The notes: a model not told the origin generated them from the letters alone. A stretch of DNA of 37,559 bases from an uncultured Eubacteriales bacterium (GCA_902778995.1 CACYZW010000041.1:1-37559), one strand, 5' to 3'. Counted from the first letter of the stretch, positions 8,552 through 17,280 are shown. Made by a program: numbers and translations.

Positions 8552-11500
8552 ATGAAGAAGTTTCTGTCAGCATTCCTGCTGCTGGCGCTGTTTTTGCAGG
8601 CGGCGCCCTTCTATGCCCTGGCTGAAGTCGGGAAAATACTCGGCTCGGACGCGCTGGCCCAGGCCTACGCGCTGACCGGCTTCTCGAAGGGCGACGGCGT
8701 CTATCACAACGGCATGAAGCCCAACGACTCCTGGAGCGCCATAGAGCTGGCCGACTGGCTGGACGAGGTTCGGCGCCTGGACCTTGACAACGTTACGGAC
8801 ATCCTCGCCCGGGTGTCCAACACGCTGGTGGAGCTGGAAAAGACCGATCCCGAAAAATACGCCCGCATGCGGCGCAGCGACGTGCAGGGCCATGGCGTCA
8901 TCGACCGGCTTCGCGGGATAACCCTTCAGGCAGAGGCGCTGCGCGAGGAATTGACCTACCAGCAGGAACGCCTGCGCCAGGACGCTGGCGTCATCGCCGA
9001 GCTGAGCAGCCGCATCGAGGAAGAGCGCGACGAGCTGTTTGATTCCACGCTGGTGCGCCTGTCCGCCAAGGTCGAAGAAGCCGTCGTGGACCTGAAGGCC
9101 GCCCGCAAGGAGATTGTCGCCAATGCCCCCGACTGGGAAGCACAGATCGACGAATGGAACGATCTTCTTTCCAAGGTTCGCGGCGCGGGCGGCGATAGCT
9201 CCGACGCGGATGACTATGTAAACAGCTGGCTGGGAGAGCTGTTCGTCGGAAGAGGAGACATGGAAACCAACTCCGCCCCGGTGAGCATGGTCAATGCCAA
9301 CGGCACCCGCCTGTCCCGGCTGTCGGCGATGGCGGGCGCTTCTGCAAACGACAACCCGGAGGCAACCGTCACCGTGATGTCGGAAAACCAGATTGCCGTT
9401 TGCCTGTTCGACAGCGTGAGCGGCAAACCCGTGGAGGGTGTCAAGGTTTCGGCCTGCGACCTGCAGGGCGATTCCCAGCTGCGCTACGAAGAAACCGACA
9501 AGAACGGCATCGCCCTGATCGAAAGCAGCGCTTTCAAGGCGGACAGCCACAATAATCTGAGCGTGCGGCTGAAGGTGGATGCCGAGGAGTTGGGGTTCCG
9601 CAGCTTCGAGATCGGCGCGCTGAACCTCAAACGGGGTCAGTCGTGGAAGGCTTATCTGGTTCCGCTGGACGACAAGCCCTACCTTTATTCCGCCAGCTTC
9701 AACGGCCACGACATACTGTACCAGGACTGGCAGATGATCTTTTCTCCGCTGAACGATATGACGTTTGAAATCGTGGCCAAGACCCGCATGCCCGGCGGCG
9801 GCGATACGCCCGAGCTGGACATGTATTACCACGACGCCGACGAATACGTCGAAAGGGATTACGATTTGGATCCGGGGACGGAGCAGGAACAGATGATGGA
9901 ATGGGTCACCCTCACCCAGATGAAGGCTCCCTCTCCCACGCGCAAGGGCAACACCTTCACCTGGAAGGGCAAGTGGAAGCGGCGCATACTGCCCCGTGCC
10001 CGCGACGGCATGGTGCCCTCCTTCCGCTTCCAGGGCGTGGAGAAATCCCTCAACCTGTCCCGGCTGATCTCCGTGCGCGCGGTGGTGGACAAGCCCCTTT
10101 CCGAGGGCACCACCGCATTTAAAAAAATCCTGGAGAAGGGTGCGGGCCTGAACTTCACAATTCCCGGGCTGGACCTCAAGGTGGAGCTCAACGTGCCCTT
10201 CAAGCAGTACCTTCCCAAGGTCAACATCAACCCCGACGGCTTTGTCACTGTCGCCTGGGGCAGCGCCATCATGGAGGACACCACCAAGGACTTCGCGGGC
10301 AACTGGAAGAGCAGGGACTTCAAGGACATGAAGGAGGCGGAGGAGCTTTTCCAGGCGGAGAGCTGGTACGCCAACGCAAAGTCCAAGATGGCCGTCGCCT
10401 ATGACTACTACAAGCGCAAGGGCTGGAAGTTCATCGGCTCCACCAAGCTGGATGTGGGCATGTTCGTGGTGGGCAGCGGACGCTGGAACGTGGACAATTC
10501 CGACCTGAAGAACGTGGAAAAGGACATCAACCTGCGCCTGGGCGTGGGCGTCACCGTCAGCTATACCATCAGCCTGACCTGGAGCATCCCCGTGCTGTGC
10601 GTTCCGGTCTATATCTCCGTGGATATCGGGCTTTCCGTGGGCATGTCCCTGGGCCTGGAGCTGCGGTTCCTGTACAACAATGGCCAGCTGCAAAACTGGC
10701 GCTTAACTCCCCTGAAGGACATCACCATCAGCTTTGACTTCACCTTCGCCATCACGGCGGGCGTGGGCATCAAGGGCGTGGCCTCCTTCTGGGCCAAGGG
10801 CACTGCCTTGCTGAACATGTTGCTGCTGATCGTCGTCAATGGCAACGATTCTGTTCCGCCCACCGTCACCTACGACATCGGCGTGGACGTGGGCGTCGAG
10901 CTGCTCTTCGCCAAGGCATACAAGCGGGTGTGGACCTTTGACAAGGGCCAGCTCTATCCGCCGCTGAAAAACGGTGGCGACCTGCTGAAAAATTACATGG
11001 CCAAAAACGACGTCGAGGAGGCCGTTCTCGCGTCCCAGGTGCCCGACAGCTACCCCCAGCTGGTTCCCGAGGCGAAGAAGCTGCTGTCCACCAACCGCAA
11101 GGCCCGCAACGGCATCCGTGTGGTCCAGCTGAACGGCCATGTCTATGTGTTCTACCTGCAGCAGGTGCAGGGTGGCAGCGGCGAGGCCGGCCTATGGCGC
11201 GTGGGCTGGATGGACCAGAACACCGGCGCAAGCGGCAGCCTCAACGACGAGATGAAAACGCTGGTCGAGCAATCGGAATACGGCCAGTCCGCCAGATACT
11301 CGCTGGACCGCTCCGACTTCGATTTCGACGTGTACGCCGCCGACGGCTATGTCTTCGTGGTGGGCGTCTGCGCCAAAAAGTTCGATGAAAACGGCCTGCC
11401 CGTGCCCAATTTCACCCGGGAGGGCGACGATGAAAACATCATGGCCTACGCCATGGTGCTGAAGCAGAAGGGCGACGGCAGGCTCAGCAGCATGTTCGAG

Positions 11501-14029
11501 CCCACCACCGGCAACCGTCGCGCGCTGCGGTACGCCTTTATGTGCGAGGCGCCGCTGGCGAATAACGGCCAGTACGACACCCTCTGCGCCCCGACGATCA
11601 CCCGGGCAAGCGTGACCTGGCTGGGCAATGCCAAATCGGGCAACGTGCGCGCCGTCAGCGTGTTCGGCGGCTTCGGGCGCGTCGCCTATCCCCAAAAGCA
11701 GGGCGACGAGACGGTCGCCGTCCCCTCTCCCGGCGGCACGTCCTTCAGCTTCAACGGCAGGGCCTTCCGCTTCTACAACGACCGCTACGTGGCCGAGCCC
11801 ATGGGCAGCAACTATGACCGCGTGGACTATGTGCCCGCCCTGCGGCCCACGCTGCTCACCAGCCGTTACCAGGAGGAATCCGGCGAAAACGTCAGCGCCA
11901 GCTGGATTGCCCTGAGCGCTCCGAAGAACAACGGCGACGGCGAGCGGGCCATCGAGATGTTCGACTTCGACATGAACGACCGGGGCGATGGGGAAAACAA
12001 AGTCAGGCCCATGCCGCTGGTGCTGGAGAAGGGCGACATCCGCCATATCGAGGTGCTGAACCTGCCCTCGGACAGCGTCGCCAGCAACTACTACCGGCGC
12101 GTGTTCTACACCCGCCGGGAGGTCAAGAACGATACCAGCCAGTATCGGTTGTCGGGCATGTATATCGAACCGGTGGAGAGCGACCATTACGACGCTGCCT
12201 CCAAGCAGCTGCACTATCCGGTGACGAAATACGACTACGACATCACGCTGCCCACCGAGCACTTCTACCTGACCCAGGTGGGCGACGTCACCTGCCTGTA
12301 CTGGTTGTCCACCGCCTCCAAGAAAAAGGACAGCGACCCGGACCTGTGGCGCGTCAACACCGTAACCTACGATCCGGTCAACAACGTGATGAGCGACCCG
12401 TCGGTGTTCGCGGAATTCACGCTGCCCAGGGGCGAGGAGAAGCTGTCGCCCCAGGCTGTCACGCTGACCACCCTCGGCTCCGGCTATATCACACTGGCCG
12501 GCAAGCCCGATGAAAAGGACCCCCGGCCCTCCATCATCACCCTGTATTCATTCCCCATGAAATACAAGCCAGTGGTGACGCTGCAGAGCCTGACCGTCAA
12601 GGAGGGCACCGTGGTCAAGGGCGACTTCCTCGACGCCAACCTGTCGCTGATGAACGAGGGCAACATGGGTGCTTCCGCCTTTGACCTGGAGCTGTACACC
12701 CGTGAAGGCGGCAAGGACAACGTGGTGGAGACCCTGCACGTGGATTGCCTGAAGCCCGACAACAGTACGCTGACCCTGCAAAACGGCGACAGCAGCGTTA
12801 CGCTGCCCGCGAACCGGCGGGTCGCCTACCGCAGCGAGGATTACGACTACGCCGTGCGCAAGCACGATTGGGTGCTGAAGCAGGAAGCGGCGTCCTACGG
12901 GTTCAACGTGGGCAAGAAGGGCGGATACGGCCCGGCGGGCAGGAAAGACGTGCGGTCCACTGCCAACCACATCAAAACCAGCATGCTGATGCCGGGCGCG
13001 CTGGCGTCCTTCAACATCGCGCTGCGCATTCCCGAGGACTGGAAGGGCGCCAAGACCTTCTATGTGCGGCTCAAGCAGGTCAGCAGCGCCCGCAACTGGA
13101 TGGGCGCGATGGCCAACGCCGCGATGCGCGAGGCCGGCCTGGCCGCCAACGACATGGGCGAAGACGACGGCCAGGAGCTGGTCTGGAAGCTGGACGATTC
13201 CGGCGGACAGCTGGTGCTGGATCGCGGCGCTCTGCAGGCCAACGGCGTCGAGCTGTCGATGTACGACAACGACATCCCGGCGCAGACCGGACTGTCGCTG
13301 AATGCCGACGTCCACGACATCAGCATCACCCACCGCCTCTACAGCGGCTACGGCGACGAGGAGATGGTGGACATCGTGATCGACAACGCTTCCCATACCG
13401 ACGTCTCCTTCAGGCTGAGCTGCGCGGTCTACCTGGACGAAGGCGATCCCTACTATGTGAACCTGCCCTATGACGCCTCGAAGGTCTCCGCAGACAGGAC
13501 CCAAACCATCACCCTGCCGCTGGACGCGCTGGTTCCCAACCCCAAGAGCCATTCCCACGCCCGGGTGGCGATCTCGGCTGTGGGCCAGGAGGAGAACGTG
13601 CTGGTCAACAACGAGTTCACGATCTTCTTCGGCGACGGCGAGACCCTGCAGATCCTGGAGCAGCCCGCCGACGCAACCGTCCAGGAGGGCGAGGACGTGT
13701 CCTTCCATGTGAAGGTCACGGGCGGCACGAGCCCCTACACCTACCAGTGGCAGATTTGGGACGAAAAGCATCAAAAGTGGGTGGATCTGCCCGGCTACAC
13801 CCAGCCCACGCTCAGCCGTGAAGACGTCGAGAAAAAGTGGGACGGCGCCAGGTTCCGCTGCGTGATTACCGACGCCGATGGCATGAAGATCGTCACCCGG
13901 GAGGTGACCCTCACCGTGCGGGACAAGGTGCCCACCGGGGATGACAGCCACCTGACGCTGTGGCTGACCGTTGCGGCACTGGCGCTGGCGGCGATTTGGT
14001 GGATTCAGCGCAGGAAAAAGGCTCTGTAG
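8552..14029 (+). CDS. Very large secreted, C-terminally anchored surface protein (1825 aa), function unknown
   Basis: I do not recognise the whole protein. It begins with a Sec signal peptide (MKKFLSAFLLLALFLQAAP, cut near YALA). Residues about 119-190 are a charged coiled coil. About 279-335 look like a carboxypeptidase-regulatory or Cna-B-like beta sandwich (DSVSGKPVEGVKV). About 655-765 hold two long glycine-rich, hydrophobic beta-type stretches. About 1338-1395 and 1583-1690 resemble CARDB-like beta domains, and about 1693-1790 form an Ig-like domain (QPADATVQEGEDVSF, YQWQIWD). The C-terminus is PTGDDS, a hydrophobic helix, then QRRKKAL. That has the layout of a sortase sorting signal, but LPxTG is not intact (VPTGD). 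It may simply be a membrane anchor. A moderate ribosome binding site (GAAAGGG) precedes ATG 8552. Adhesion or cell-surface structure is a guess. Confidence 0.85.
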   Translation: MKKFLSAFLLLALFLQAAPFYALAEVGKILGSDALAQAYALTGFSKGDGVYHNGMKPNDSWSAIELADWLDEVRRLDLDNVTDILARVSNTLVELEKTDPEKYARMRRSDVQGHGVIDRLRGITLQAEALREELTYQQERLRQDAGVIAELSSRIEEERDELFDSTLVRLSAKVEEAVVDLKAARKEIVANAPDWEAQIDEWNDLLSKVRGAGGDSSDADDYVNSWLGELFVGRGDMETNSAPVSMVNANGTRLSRLSAMAGASANDNPEATVTVMSENQIAVCLFDSVSGKPVEGVKVSACDLQGDSQLRYEETDKNGIALIESSAFKADSHNNLSVRLKVDAEELGFRSFEIGALNLKRGQSWKAYLVPLDDKPYLYSASFNGHDILYQDWQMIFSPLNDMTFEIVAKTRMPGGGDTPELDMYYHDADEYVERDYDLDPGTEQEQMMEWVTLTQMKAPSPTRKGNTFTWKGKWKRRILPRARDGMVPSFRFQGVEKSLNLSRLISVRAVVDKPLSEGTTAFKKILEKGAGLNFTIPGLDLKVELNVPFKQYLPKVNINPDGFVTVAWGSAIMEDTTKDFAGNWKSRDFKDMKEAEELFQAESWYANAKSKMAVAYDYYKRKGWKFIGSTKLDVGMFVVGSGRWNVDNSDLKNVEKDINLRLGVGVTVSYTISLTWSIPVLCVPVYISVDIGLSVGMSLGLELRFLYNNGQLQNWRLTPLKDITISFDFTFAITAGVGIKGVASFWAKGTALLNMLLLIVVNGNDSVPPTVTYDIGVDVGVELLFAKAYKRVWTFDKGQLYPPLKNGGDLLKNYMAKNDVEEAVLASQVPDSYPQLVPEAKKLLSTNRKARNGIRVVQLNGHVYVFYLQQVQGGSGEAGLWRVGWMDQNTGASGSLNDEMKTLVEQSEYGQSARYSLDRSDFDFDVYAADGYVFVVGVCAKKFDENGLPVPNFTREGDDENIMAYAMVLKQKGDGRLSSMFEPTTGNRRALRYAFMCEAPLANNGQYDTLCAPTITRASVTWLGNAKSGNVRAVSVFGGFGRVAYPQKQGDETVAVPSPGGTSFSFNGRAFRFYNDRYVAEPMGSNYDRVDYVPALRPTLLTSRYQEESGENVSASWIALSAPKNNGDGERAIEMFDFDMNDRGDGENKVRPMPLVLEKGDIRHIEVLNLPSDSVASNYYRRVFYTRREVKNDTSQYRLSGMYIEPVESDHYDAASKQLHYPVTKYDYDITLPTEHFYLTQVGDVTCLYWLSTASKKKDSDPDLWRVNTVTYDPVNNVMSDPSVFAEFTLPRGEEKLSPQAVTLTTLGSGYITLAGKPDEKDPRPSIITLYSFPMKYKPVVTLQSLTVKEGTVVKGDFLDANLSLMNEGNMGASAFDLELYTREGGKDNVVETLHVDCLKPDNSTLTLQNGDSSVTLPANRRVAYRSEDYDYAVRKHDWVLKQEAASYGFNVGKKGGYGPAGRKDVRSTANHIKTSMLMPGALASFNIALRIPEDWKGAKTFYVRLKQVSSARNWMGAMANAAMREAGLAANDMGEDDGQELVWKLDDSGGQLVLDRGALQANGVELSMYDNDIPAQTGLSLNADVHDISITHRLYSGYGDEEMVDIVIDNASHTDVSFRLSCAVYLDEGDPYYVNLPYDASKVSADRTQTITLPLDALVPNPKSHSHARVAISAVGQEENVLVNNEFTIFFGDGETLQILEQPADATVQEGEDVSFHVKVTGGTSPYTYQWQIWDEKHQKWVDLPGYTQPTLSREDVEKKWDGARFRCVITDADGMKIVTREVTLTVRDKVPTGDDSHLTLWLTVAALALAAIWWIQRRKKAL

Positions 14030-14098
14030 TTGCCCGGTGAGAAAGCGCCGGACGGCGAGCGGGACGCGCTGTATGGATGACGAGGAGGAAAGAGGTCG

Positions 14099-14134
14099 TC
14101 TTCTGCCAGGGCAGCTGCGAGCCCTGGCAGAAGA
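14099..14134. terminator. Strong hairpin after the surface-protein gene
   Basis: A perfect 14-bp stem (TCTTCTGCCAGGGC at 14099-14112 with its complement at 14121-14134) has an 8-nt loop. No T-tract follows, so it may be a 3' end or processing hairpin rather than a standard terminator. A possible 25-codon frame (ATG 14074) runs through it, but nothing supports translation. Confidence 0.5.
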
Positions 14135-14150
14135 TAGAAACACACTCTAA
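14135..14150 (-). repeat. Solo end of a family B element
   Basis: TAGAAACACACTCTAA is identical to the right end of the family B element at 25209-25333 and directly abuts the hairpin. No matching left end was found nearby, so it is a remnant. Confidence 0.5.
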
Positions 14151-14242
14151 ACACCGTGGCGAACATATCTCTATAGTTGCGCCTCATATACGCATTGCCC
14201 CGATGATGATTGCGCTCATTGGCACTGTCCTCATGCCATGGA

Positions 14243-14367
14243 TTAGTTCCATATAACTACTATATAAGCTCATACCCACTCTGCTTTTGTAAATGTGAAA
14301 TTCATGGGAACCCATTGACATTTCGATGCGGTTAGTGTAATATAACTATGAATTAGTTATAACTAAT
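14243..14367 (+). promoter_or_regulatory. Regulated promoter of the DUF3793 gene with repeated dyad sites
   Basis: A -35 TTGACA at 14315-14320 with TAATAT at 14338-14343 (17 bp) forms a promoter. Two 17-bp sites of the form TTAGTnnnATATAACTA lie at 14243-14259 and 14332-14348, the second covering the -10. A perfect 16-bp palindrome ATTAGTTATAACTAAT follows at 14352-14367, just past the start point. The shared TTAGT/AACTA half-sites suggest one repressor binding all three. The rest of 14030-14385 holds the hairpin and family B end, with no gene I can support. Confidence 0.6.
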
Positions 14368-14385
14368 CGTTTGGGGGGATGCCAC

Positions 14386-14940
14386 ATGCTGGATCGTGCC
14401 ATCATCGATCACGCCTCGCCCACGCTGGCGCGGCTGAAGCTGGGGAATCTGTTCAACCATACCATGGGCCAGGACTTCCCTGCGGAATTTGCCGCGCTGC
14501 GCAGGCAGCTTATGGGCAGGGGCGTGACGATGACAATCCTGAAGATCTCCCGGGGCAAGGCGCTGATCTACCTCTACCGGGCGGAGGAATTGAAGAGAAC
14601 GATTGAGGATGGGGGCGTGCGTCGCTTGCTTGAGACCTGCGGCTACCAGTCCTTCGATCTCAATGGCGCCCTGAACACATTGAAAACCCGCCTGAATGAC
14701 CTCGACGCCTTTCCCCATGAGATCGGCATTTTCCTGGGCTATCCGCTGGAGGACGTGCTGGGATTTATCGAAAACGGCGGCAGGAACTGCCTGACCTGCG
14801 GTTGCTGGAAGGTGTATTCCAACGAGTGTGAAGCGCACAAGGCATTTGAACGGTATAAAAAGTGCAAAGCAGTCTACCAGACTCTGTTTGCGTCGGGCTG
14901 CCCGCTGTCGAAGTTGACGGTGGCGGTTAAGCCGGCATAA
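14386..14940 (+). CDS. DUF3793 family protein
   Basis: The product (184 aa) matches the DUF3793 family of Clostridia: the early motif PTLARLKLGNLFN, the central KALIYLYR, FPHEIGIFLGYPLEDVLGFIENGG, then a Cys-containing segment (CLTCGCWKVYSN) and a basic C-terminal helix. The family's function is not established; from general knowledge its genes are often found beside flavodoxin or iron-transport genes, and a flavodoxin-like remnant follows here. The Cys residues could bind a metal or cluster, which is inference. ATG 14386 is chosen because a GGGGGG tract lies about 7 nt upstream; a TTG at 14371 would include that tract. Expression is probably tightly controlled by the dyads just upstream. The product is soluble, with no signal peptide. 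Confidence 0.85.
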   Translation: MLDRAIIDHASPTLARLKLGNLFNHTMGQDFPAEFAALRRQLMGRGVTMTILKISRGKALIYLYRAEELKRTIEDGGVRRLLETCGYQSFDLNGALNTLKTRLNDLDAFPHEIGIFLGYPLEDVLGFIENGGRNCLTCGCWKVYSNECEAHKAFERYKKCKAVYQTLFASGCPLSKLTVAVKPA

Positions 14941-14942
14941 GG

Positions 14943-15050
14943 GAAGCGGACGCAGCGAATAACGGCGTGACCCTGGCCTGTCAGAGCGTGATCTGCAATG
15001 AAGCGCCCGACGACGAAGCCAACGCGGCGCTGGGGAAGGCCGTCGGCTGA
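14943..15050 (+). pseudogene. Possible flavodoxin C-terminal remnant
   Basis: A short open stretch right after the DUF3793 stop reads EADAANNGVTLACQSVICNE, then APDDEANAALGKAVG and a TGA. This resembles the last strand and helix of flavodoxins, and flavodoxin genes are common neighbours of DUF3793. No start codon, ribosome binding site or FMN-binding loop is present, so only the tail would be left. The match is by eye over 35 residues and could be chance. Confidence 0.4.
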
Positions 15051-15077
15051 CGGCTATTGTGAAAAGGAGGTTTTACC

Positions 15078-16748
15078 ATGAAGCAACTGACTTGTATGAT
15101 GCTGGTACTGGTGATGATGATGGGTGCGATGGCGCTGGCCGAAGGCGACGCGCCCATTGAGATCGCCAGCGCGGAAGCGCTGGCCGCAATCTGCGAAAAC
15201 CTATCCGGCAACTATGTGCTGACCGCCGACATCGACCTCGGCGGGGCGGAATGGACGCCCATCGGCGCCTACGCACCCTCCGGCGAGAGCGCGGAGGAGC
15301 AGGAGATCCCCGCTGCCGAAACCGCCTTTACCGGCAGCTTCGACGGCCAGGGCCACACCATCTCCAACCTGGTCATCAACCAGCCCGAGGGCTGGGCGCA
15401 GGGCCTGTTCGGCTGCATCGCCAATGTGAGGGTGGGCAACTTCACCCTGGAGAATGCCACCGTGGACGCACAGATGATGAGCGCTGACGTGGTGGGCTAC
15501 GCCTACTGCTCCACCGTGAGCCATGTGACGCTGGTGAACGGCAAGGTGACCGCCCATGCCGGTGAAATGTCGTCGGAAGGCATGTACGGCGGCATCGTCG
15601 GCGCGGGCATGGGTTCGATGATCGAGAACTGCACTGCCAAGGCGGATATCACGCTGCCCGCTGGCACCGCCAACGCGGGCATCGTGGGCGGCGGCCTGGA
15701 GATGACTAGCGTCGTGGGATGCACTGCCACCGGCACCGTCACGGCGGGCAACGACTGCTACGGCCTGGGCGGCGTGTCCGGCTGCGGCTTCGCGGCGGAG
15801 CAGTTCGCCGACTGCATCGCGGAGAACGTGACCATCACTGCGGGCGACAACTGCTTCTGGATCGGCGGCATCACCGGCTATGCCGGCGGCTATCCGGATG
15901 CGCAGTACGGCATGCCCGTGACCGTGTTCAAGCATTGCGCTGCCCGCAAAGTGAGCATGACGACCGGCGAGAATGCGGACGGCGTCGGCGATATTGTTGG
16001 CGCGGGCTTCTTCAACAAGGACGTCGCCGCCGCAAACGGCGCGCCCTTTGACCAGCCGACCCAATATGAACTGGTGGATTGTGTGACGGACAGCGATGGT
16101 GCTGAAGCTGACGACACTGCCGCCGCCATGCAGCTGCTGGAGGACGTGAAGGGCACCTATGTGGCGCTGTTCCCGGTGATCACCGCGCCGGAGTACGACC
16201 AGATCTGGCTCGATCCCTGCGTCGAGGCTGTCGGCGAGGAAGCCGCGCCAGAGGTTGCGGAGGCGCTCAAGGCCGCATGCAACGGCACGATCTACGGCCA
16301 GGAGGCCATCGACGCCTTCGGCGACGGCTCGAACGGCGCCCAGTTTGACTGCCTGTTTATCAATGGCGTTGACCGGATCACCTTCGACGGCACGGCCATC
16401 AGCGGCACGTTCGAGGGCAAAGAGGTGTTCAGACATGAATATACCTACGCCGGTCCGATGTCGCTTAATGGCATGATGGACGGCTACCTCTACGAGACCG
16501 CCGACGCGGACGCGGGCGAATTCCGGTATTTCTACATGATGCCCGACACCCCCGCGACTACCTGGCACCTGGAGTTCCGTTACGGCAGTGACGTGGACGC
16601 GCTTAAGCAGTACAACGAGGGCCCCTACGCCTACTGGCTGGCGGCGGGCTTCCCTGTAGACGCGGACGAGAAAATGATTCACGATGTCATCACGCTGTTC
16701 TGCGAGGAGAACCTGGCGGAGATGGCCGGGGAACGGTCTGCCGCCTGA
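15078..16748 (+). CDS. Secreted GLUG-repeat protein with C-terminal ZinT/YodA-like domain
   Basis: The product (556 aa) has a Sec signal (MKQLTCMMLVLVMMMGAMALA). Residues about 28-330 follow the beta-helix or GLUG pattern seen in bacterial surface proteins: NYVLTADIDLGG, WTPIGA, FTGSFDGQGHTISNLVI, then repeating units rich in IGGI/GVSG and paired Cys. Residues about 345-550 resemble ZinT/YodA, the periplasmic zinc/cadmium-binding lipocalin-like family: a helical start, then GVDRITFDGTAISGTFEGKE, YAGPMS, and the closing WHLEFRYGSD, like HFHIYWG in ZinT. The HxH of ZinT is HxE here, and I see no counterpart of its upstream His, so metal binding may be altered. A strong ribosome binding site (AAGGAGG) precedes ATG 15078. 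A role in metal capture is inferred from the domain and neighbours. Confidence 0.75.
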   Translation: MKQLTCMMLVLVMMMGAMALAEGDAPIEIASAEALAAICENLSGNYVLTADIDLGGAEWTPIGAYAPSGESAEEQEIPAAETAFTGSFDGQGHTISNLVINQPEGWAQGLFGCIANVRVGNFTLENATVDAQMMSADVVGYAYCSTVSHVTLVNGKVTAHAGEMSSEGMYGGIVGAGMGSMIENCTAKADITLPAGTANAGIVGGGLEMTSVVGCTATGTVTAGNDCYGLGGVSGCGFAAEQFADCIAENVTITAGDNCFWIGGITGYAGGYPDAQYGMPVTVFKHCAARKVSMTTGENADGVGDIVGAGFFNKDVAAANGAPFDQPTQYELVDCVTDSDGAEADDTAAAMQLLEDVKGTYVALFPVITAPEYDQIWLDPCVEAVGEEAAPEVAEALKAACNGTIYGQEAIDAFGDGSNGAQFDCLFINGVDRITFDGTAISGTFEGKEVFRHEYTYAGPMSLNGMMDGYLYETADADAGEFRYFYMMPDTPATTWHLEFRYGSDVDALKQYNEGPYAYWLAAGFPVDADEKMIHDVITLFCEENLAEMAGERSAA

Positions 16749-16837
16749 TGAAGCCAAACCAACGAACGGCGGGTACTGTGAGTGAAGGTCGTCAGAGAGG
16801 CTGAGCGTGCCTGCGGCCGCTGTGTTACAGCCTGGGG

Positions 16838-16971
16838 TGTGTTTCCAAATCGGCATCCCACGTTGTGGGTACACCATAAGTATTTATTCTGCCGACCATT
16901 ACTGCAAATCTGCAGTTTGCAATCGACCAAAATTCACCCCGTTCTGCACGACTCGGTTATGCGGTATTTCC
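16838..16971 (+). repeat. Truncated family A element containing a family B-like segment
   Basis: The right end TGCGGTATTTCC (16960-16971) and about 50 bp of family A interior (CTGCACGACTCGGTTA) are present, preceded by GTGTGTTTCC and a segment (ATCGGCATCCC, GTTGTGGGTACACCATAA) shared with 27965-28085. The left A end is missing. TTAA follows the right end, as in the 35-kb copy. Within the 532-bp gap 16749-17280 I see only this repeat, the ATPase tail, a hairpin and a promoter. Confidence 0.65.
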
Positions 16972-16985
16972 TTAAGCCCCCCTGC

Positions 16986-17102
16986 CTGATCCTCGGCGCT
17001 TTGGGCAAAGCGAACATGTGGATGGCCATCATCGCTGATGTGGGCGTGATGATCCCTGCTGTAATCAACGCCATCCGCTGTCTGTTTGTCAAGAACCTGC
17101 AG
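16986..17102 (+). pseudogene. C-terminal fragment of a P1B-type heavy-metal ATPase (ZntA/CadA-like)
   Basis: The stretch LILGALGKANMWMAIIADVG, followed by VMIPAVINAIRCLFVKNL, matches the last two membrane helices of Zn/Cd/Pb-exporting P1B ATPases. Their C-termini carry the same NMWxAIxADVGVxxxAVxNAxR pattern; the Asp there is part of the metal site in ZntA. All upstream domains are missing. The homology starts 14 bp after the family A right end, so the truncation looks linked to that repeat. There is no start codon or ribosome binding site; it is a remnant. Confidence 0.8.
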
Positions 17103-17112
17103 CATAGCCATC

Positions 17113-17157
17113 AAGGCCCACGCATGAATGCGGTTACTGCATGCATGCGTGGGTCTT
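17113..17157 (+). terminator. Hairpin after the metal-ATPase remnant
   Basis: The arms AAGGCCCACGCATG and CATGCGTGGGTCTT pair with one mismatch around a 17-nt loop. There is only a weak T-rich tail. It probably served as terminator of the lost ATPase gene, and now insulates the sugar operon promoter downstream. Confidence 0.55.
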
Positions 17158-17177
17158 GAAATCCTGTCAATCGTTCG

Positions 17178-17206
17178 TTGACAATCCACCGTGAATGCGG
17201 TATCAT
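17178..17206 (+). promoter_or_regulatory. Sigma-A promoter of the sugar-enzyme operon
   Basis: TTGACA (17178-17183), 17 bp, then TATCAT (17201-17206): one mismatch to consensus. The leader of about 65 nt ends in AAGGAGG before ATG 17281. Confidence 0.8.
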
Positions 17207-17280
17207 GGTTGCGGGATATTCATGCGCGAAAACAGCGCGTCCGGCACAGGGCGCGCGGCAATATATAAGGAGGCATAACC

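Noticed and set aside
8567-10693. Long open frame on the minus strand (over 700 codons) opposite the surface-protein gene
   Set aside because: Its composition is that of the complement of a GC-rich gene (many His, Gln, Val, Gly), with no domain and no ribosome binding site. Similar long antisense frames at 12548-14143, 15201-16877, 17203-19614, 19615-21825 and 22483-25065 were rejected for the same reason.
14074-14151. 25-codon ORF reading through the 14099-14134 hairpin
   Set aside because: AGGAGG occurs inside the frame, not before it, and the hairpin explains the sequence better.
14169-14256. Short frame with membrane-like residues (RIAPMMIALIGTVLMPWISS) upstream of DUF3793
   Set aside because: About 29 codons, no start or ribosome binding site, and it overlaps the first dyad. 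It could be a transporter remnant but the match is too short to name.
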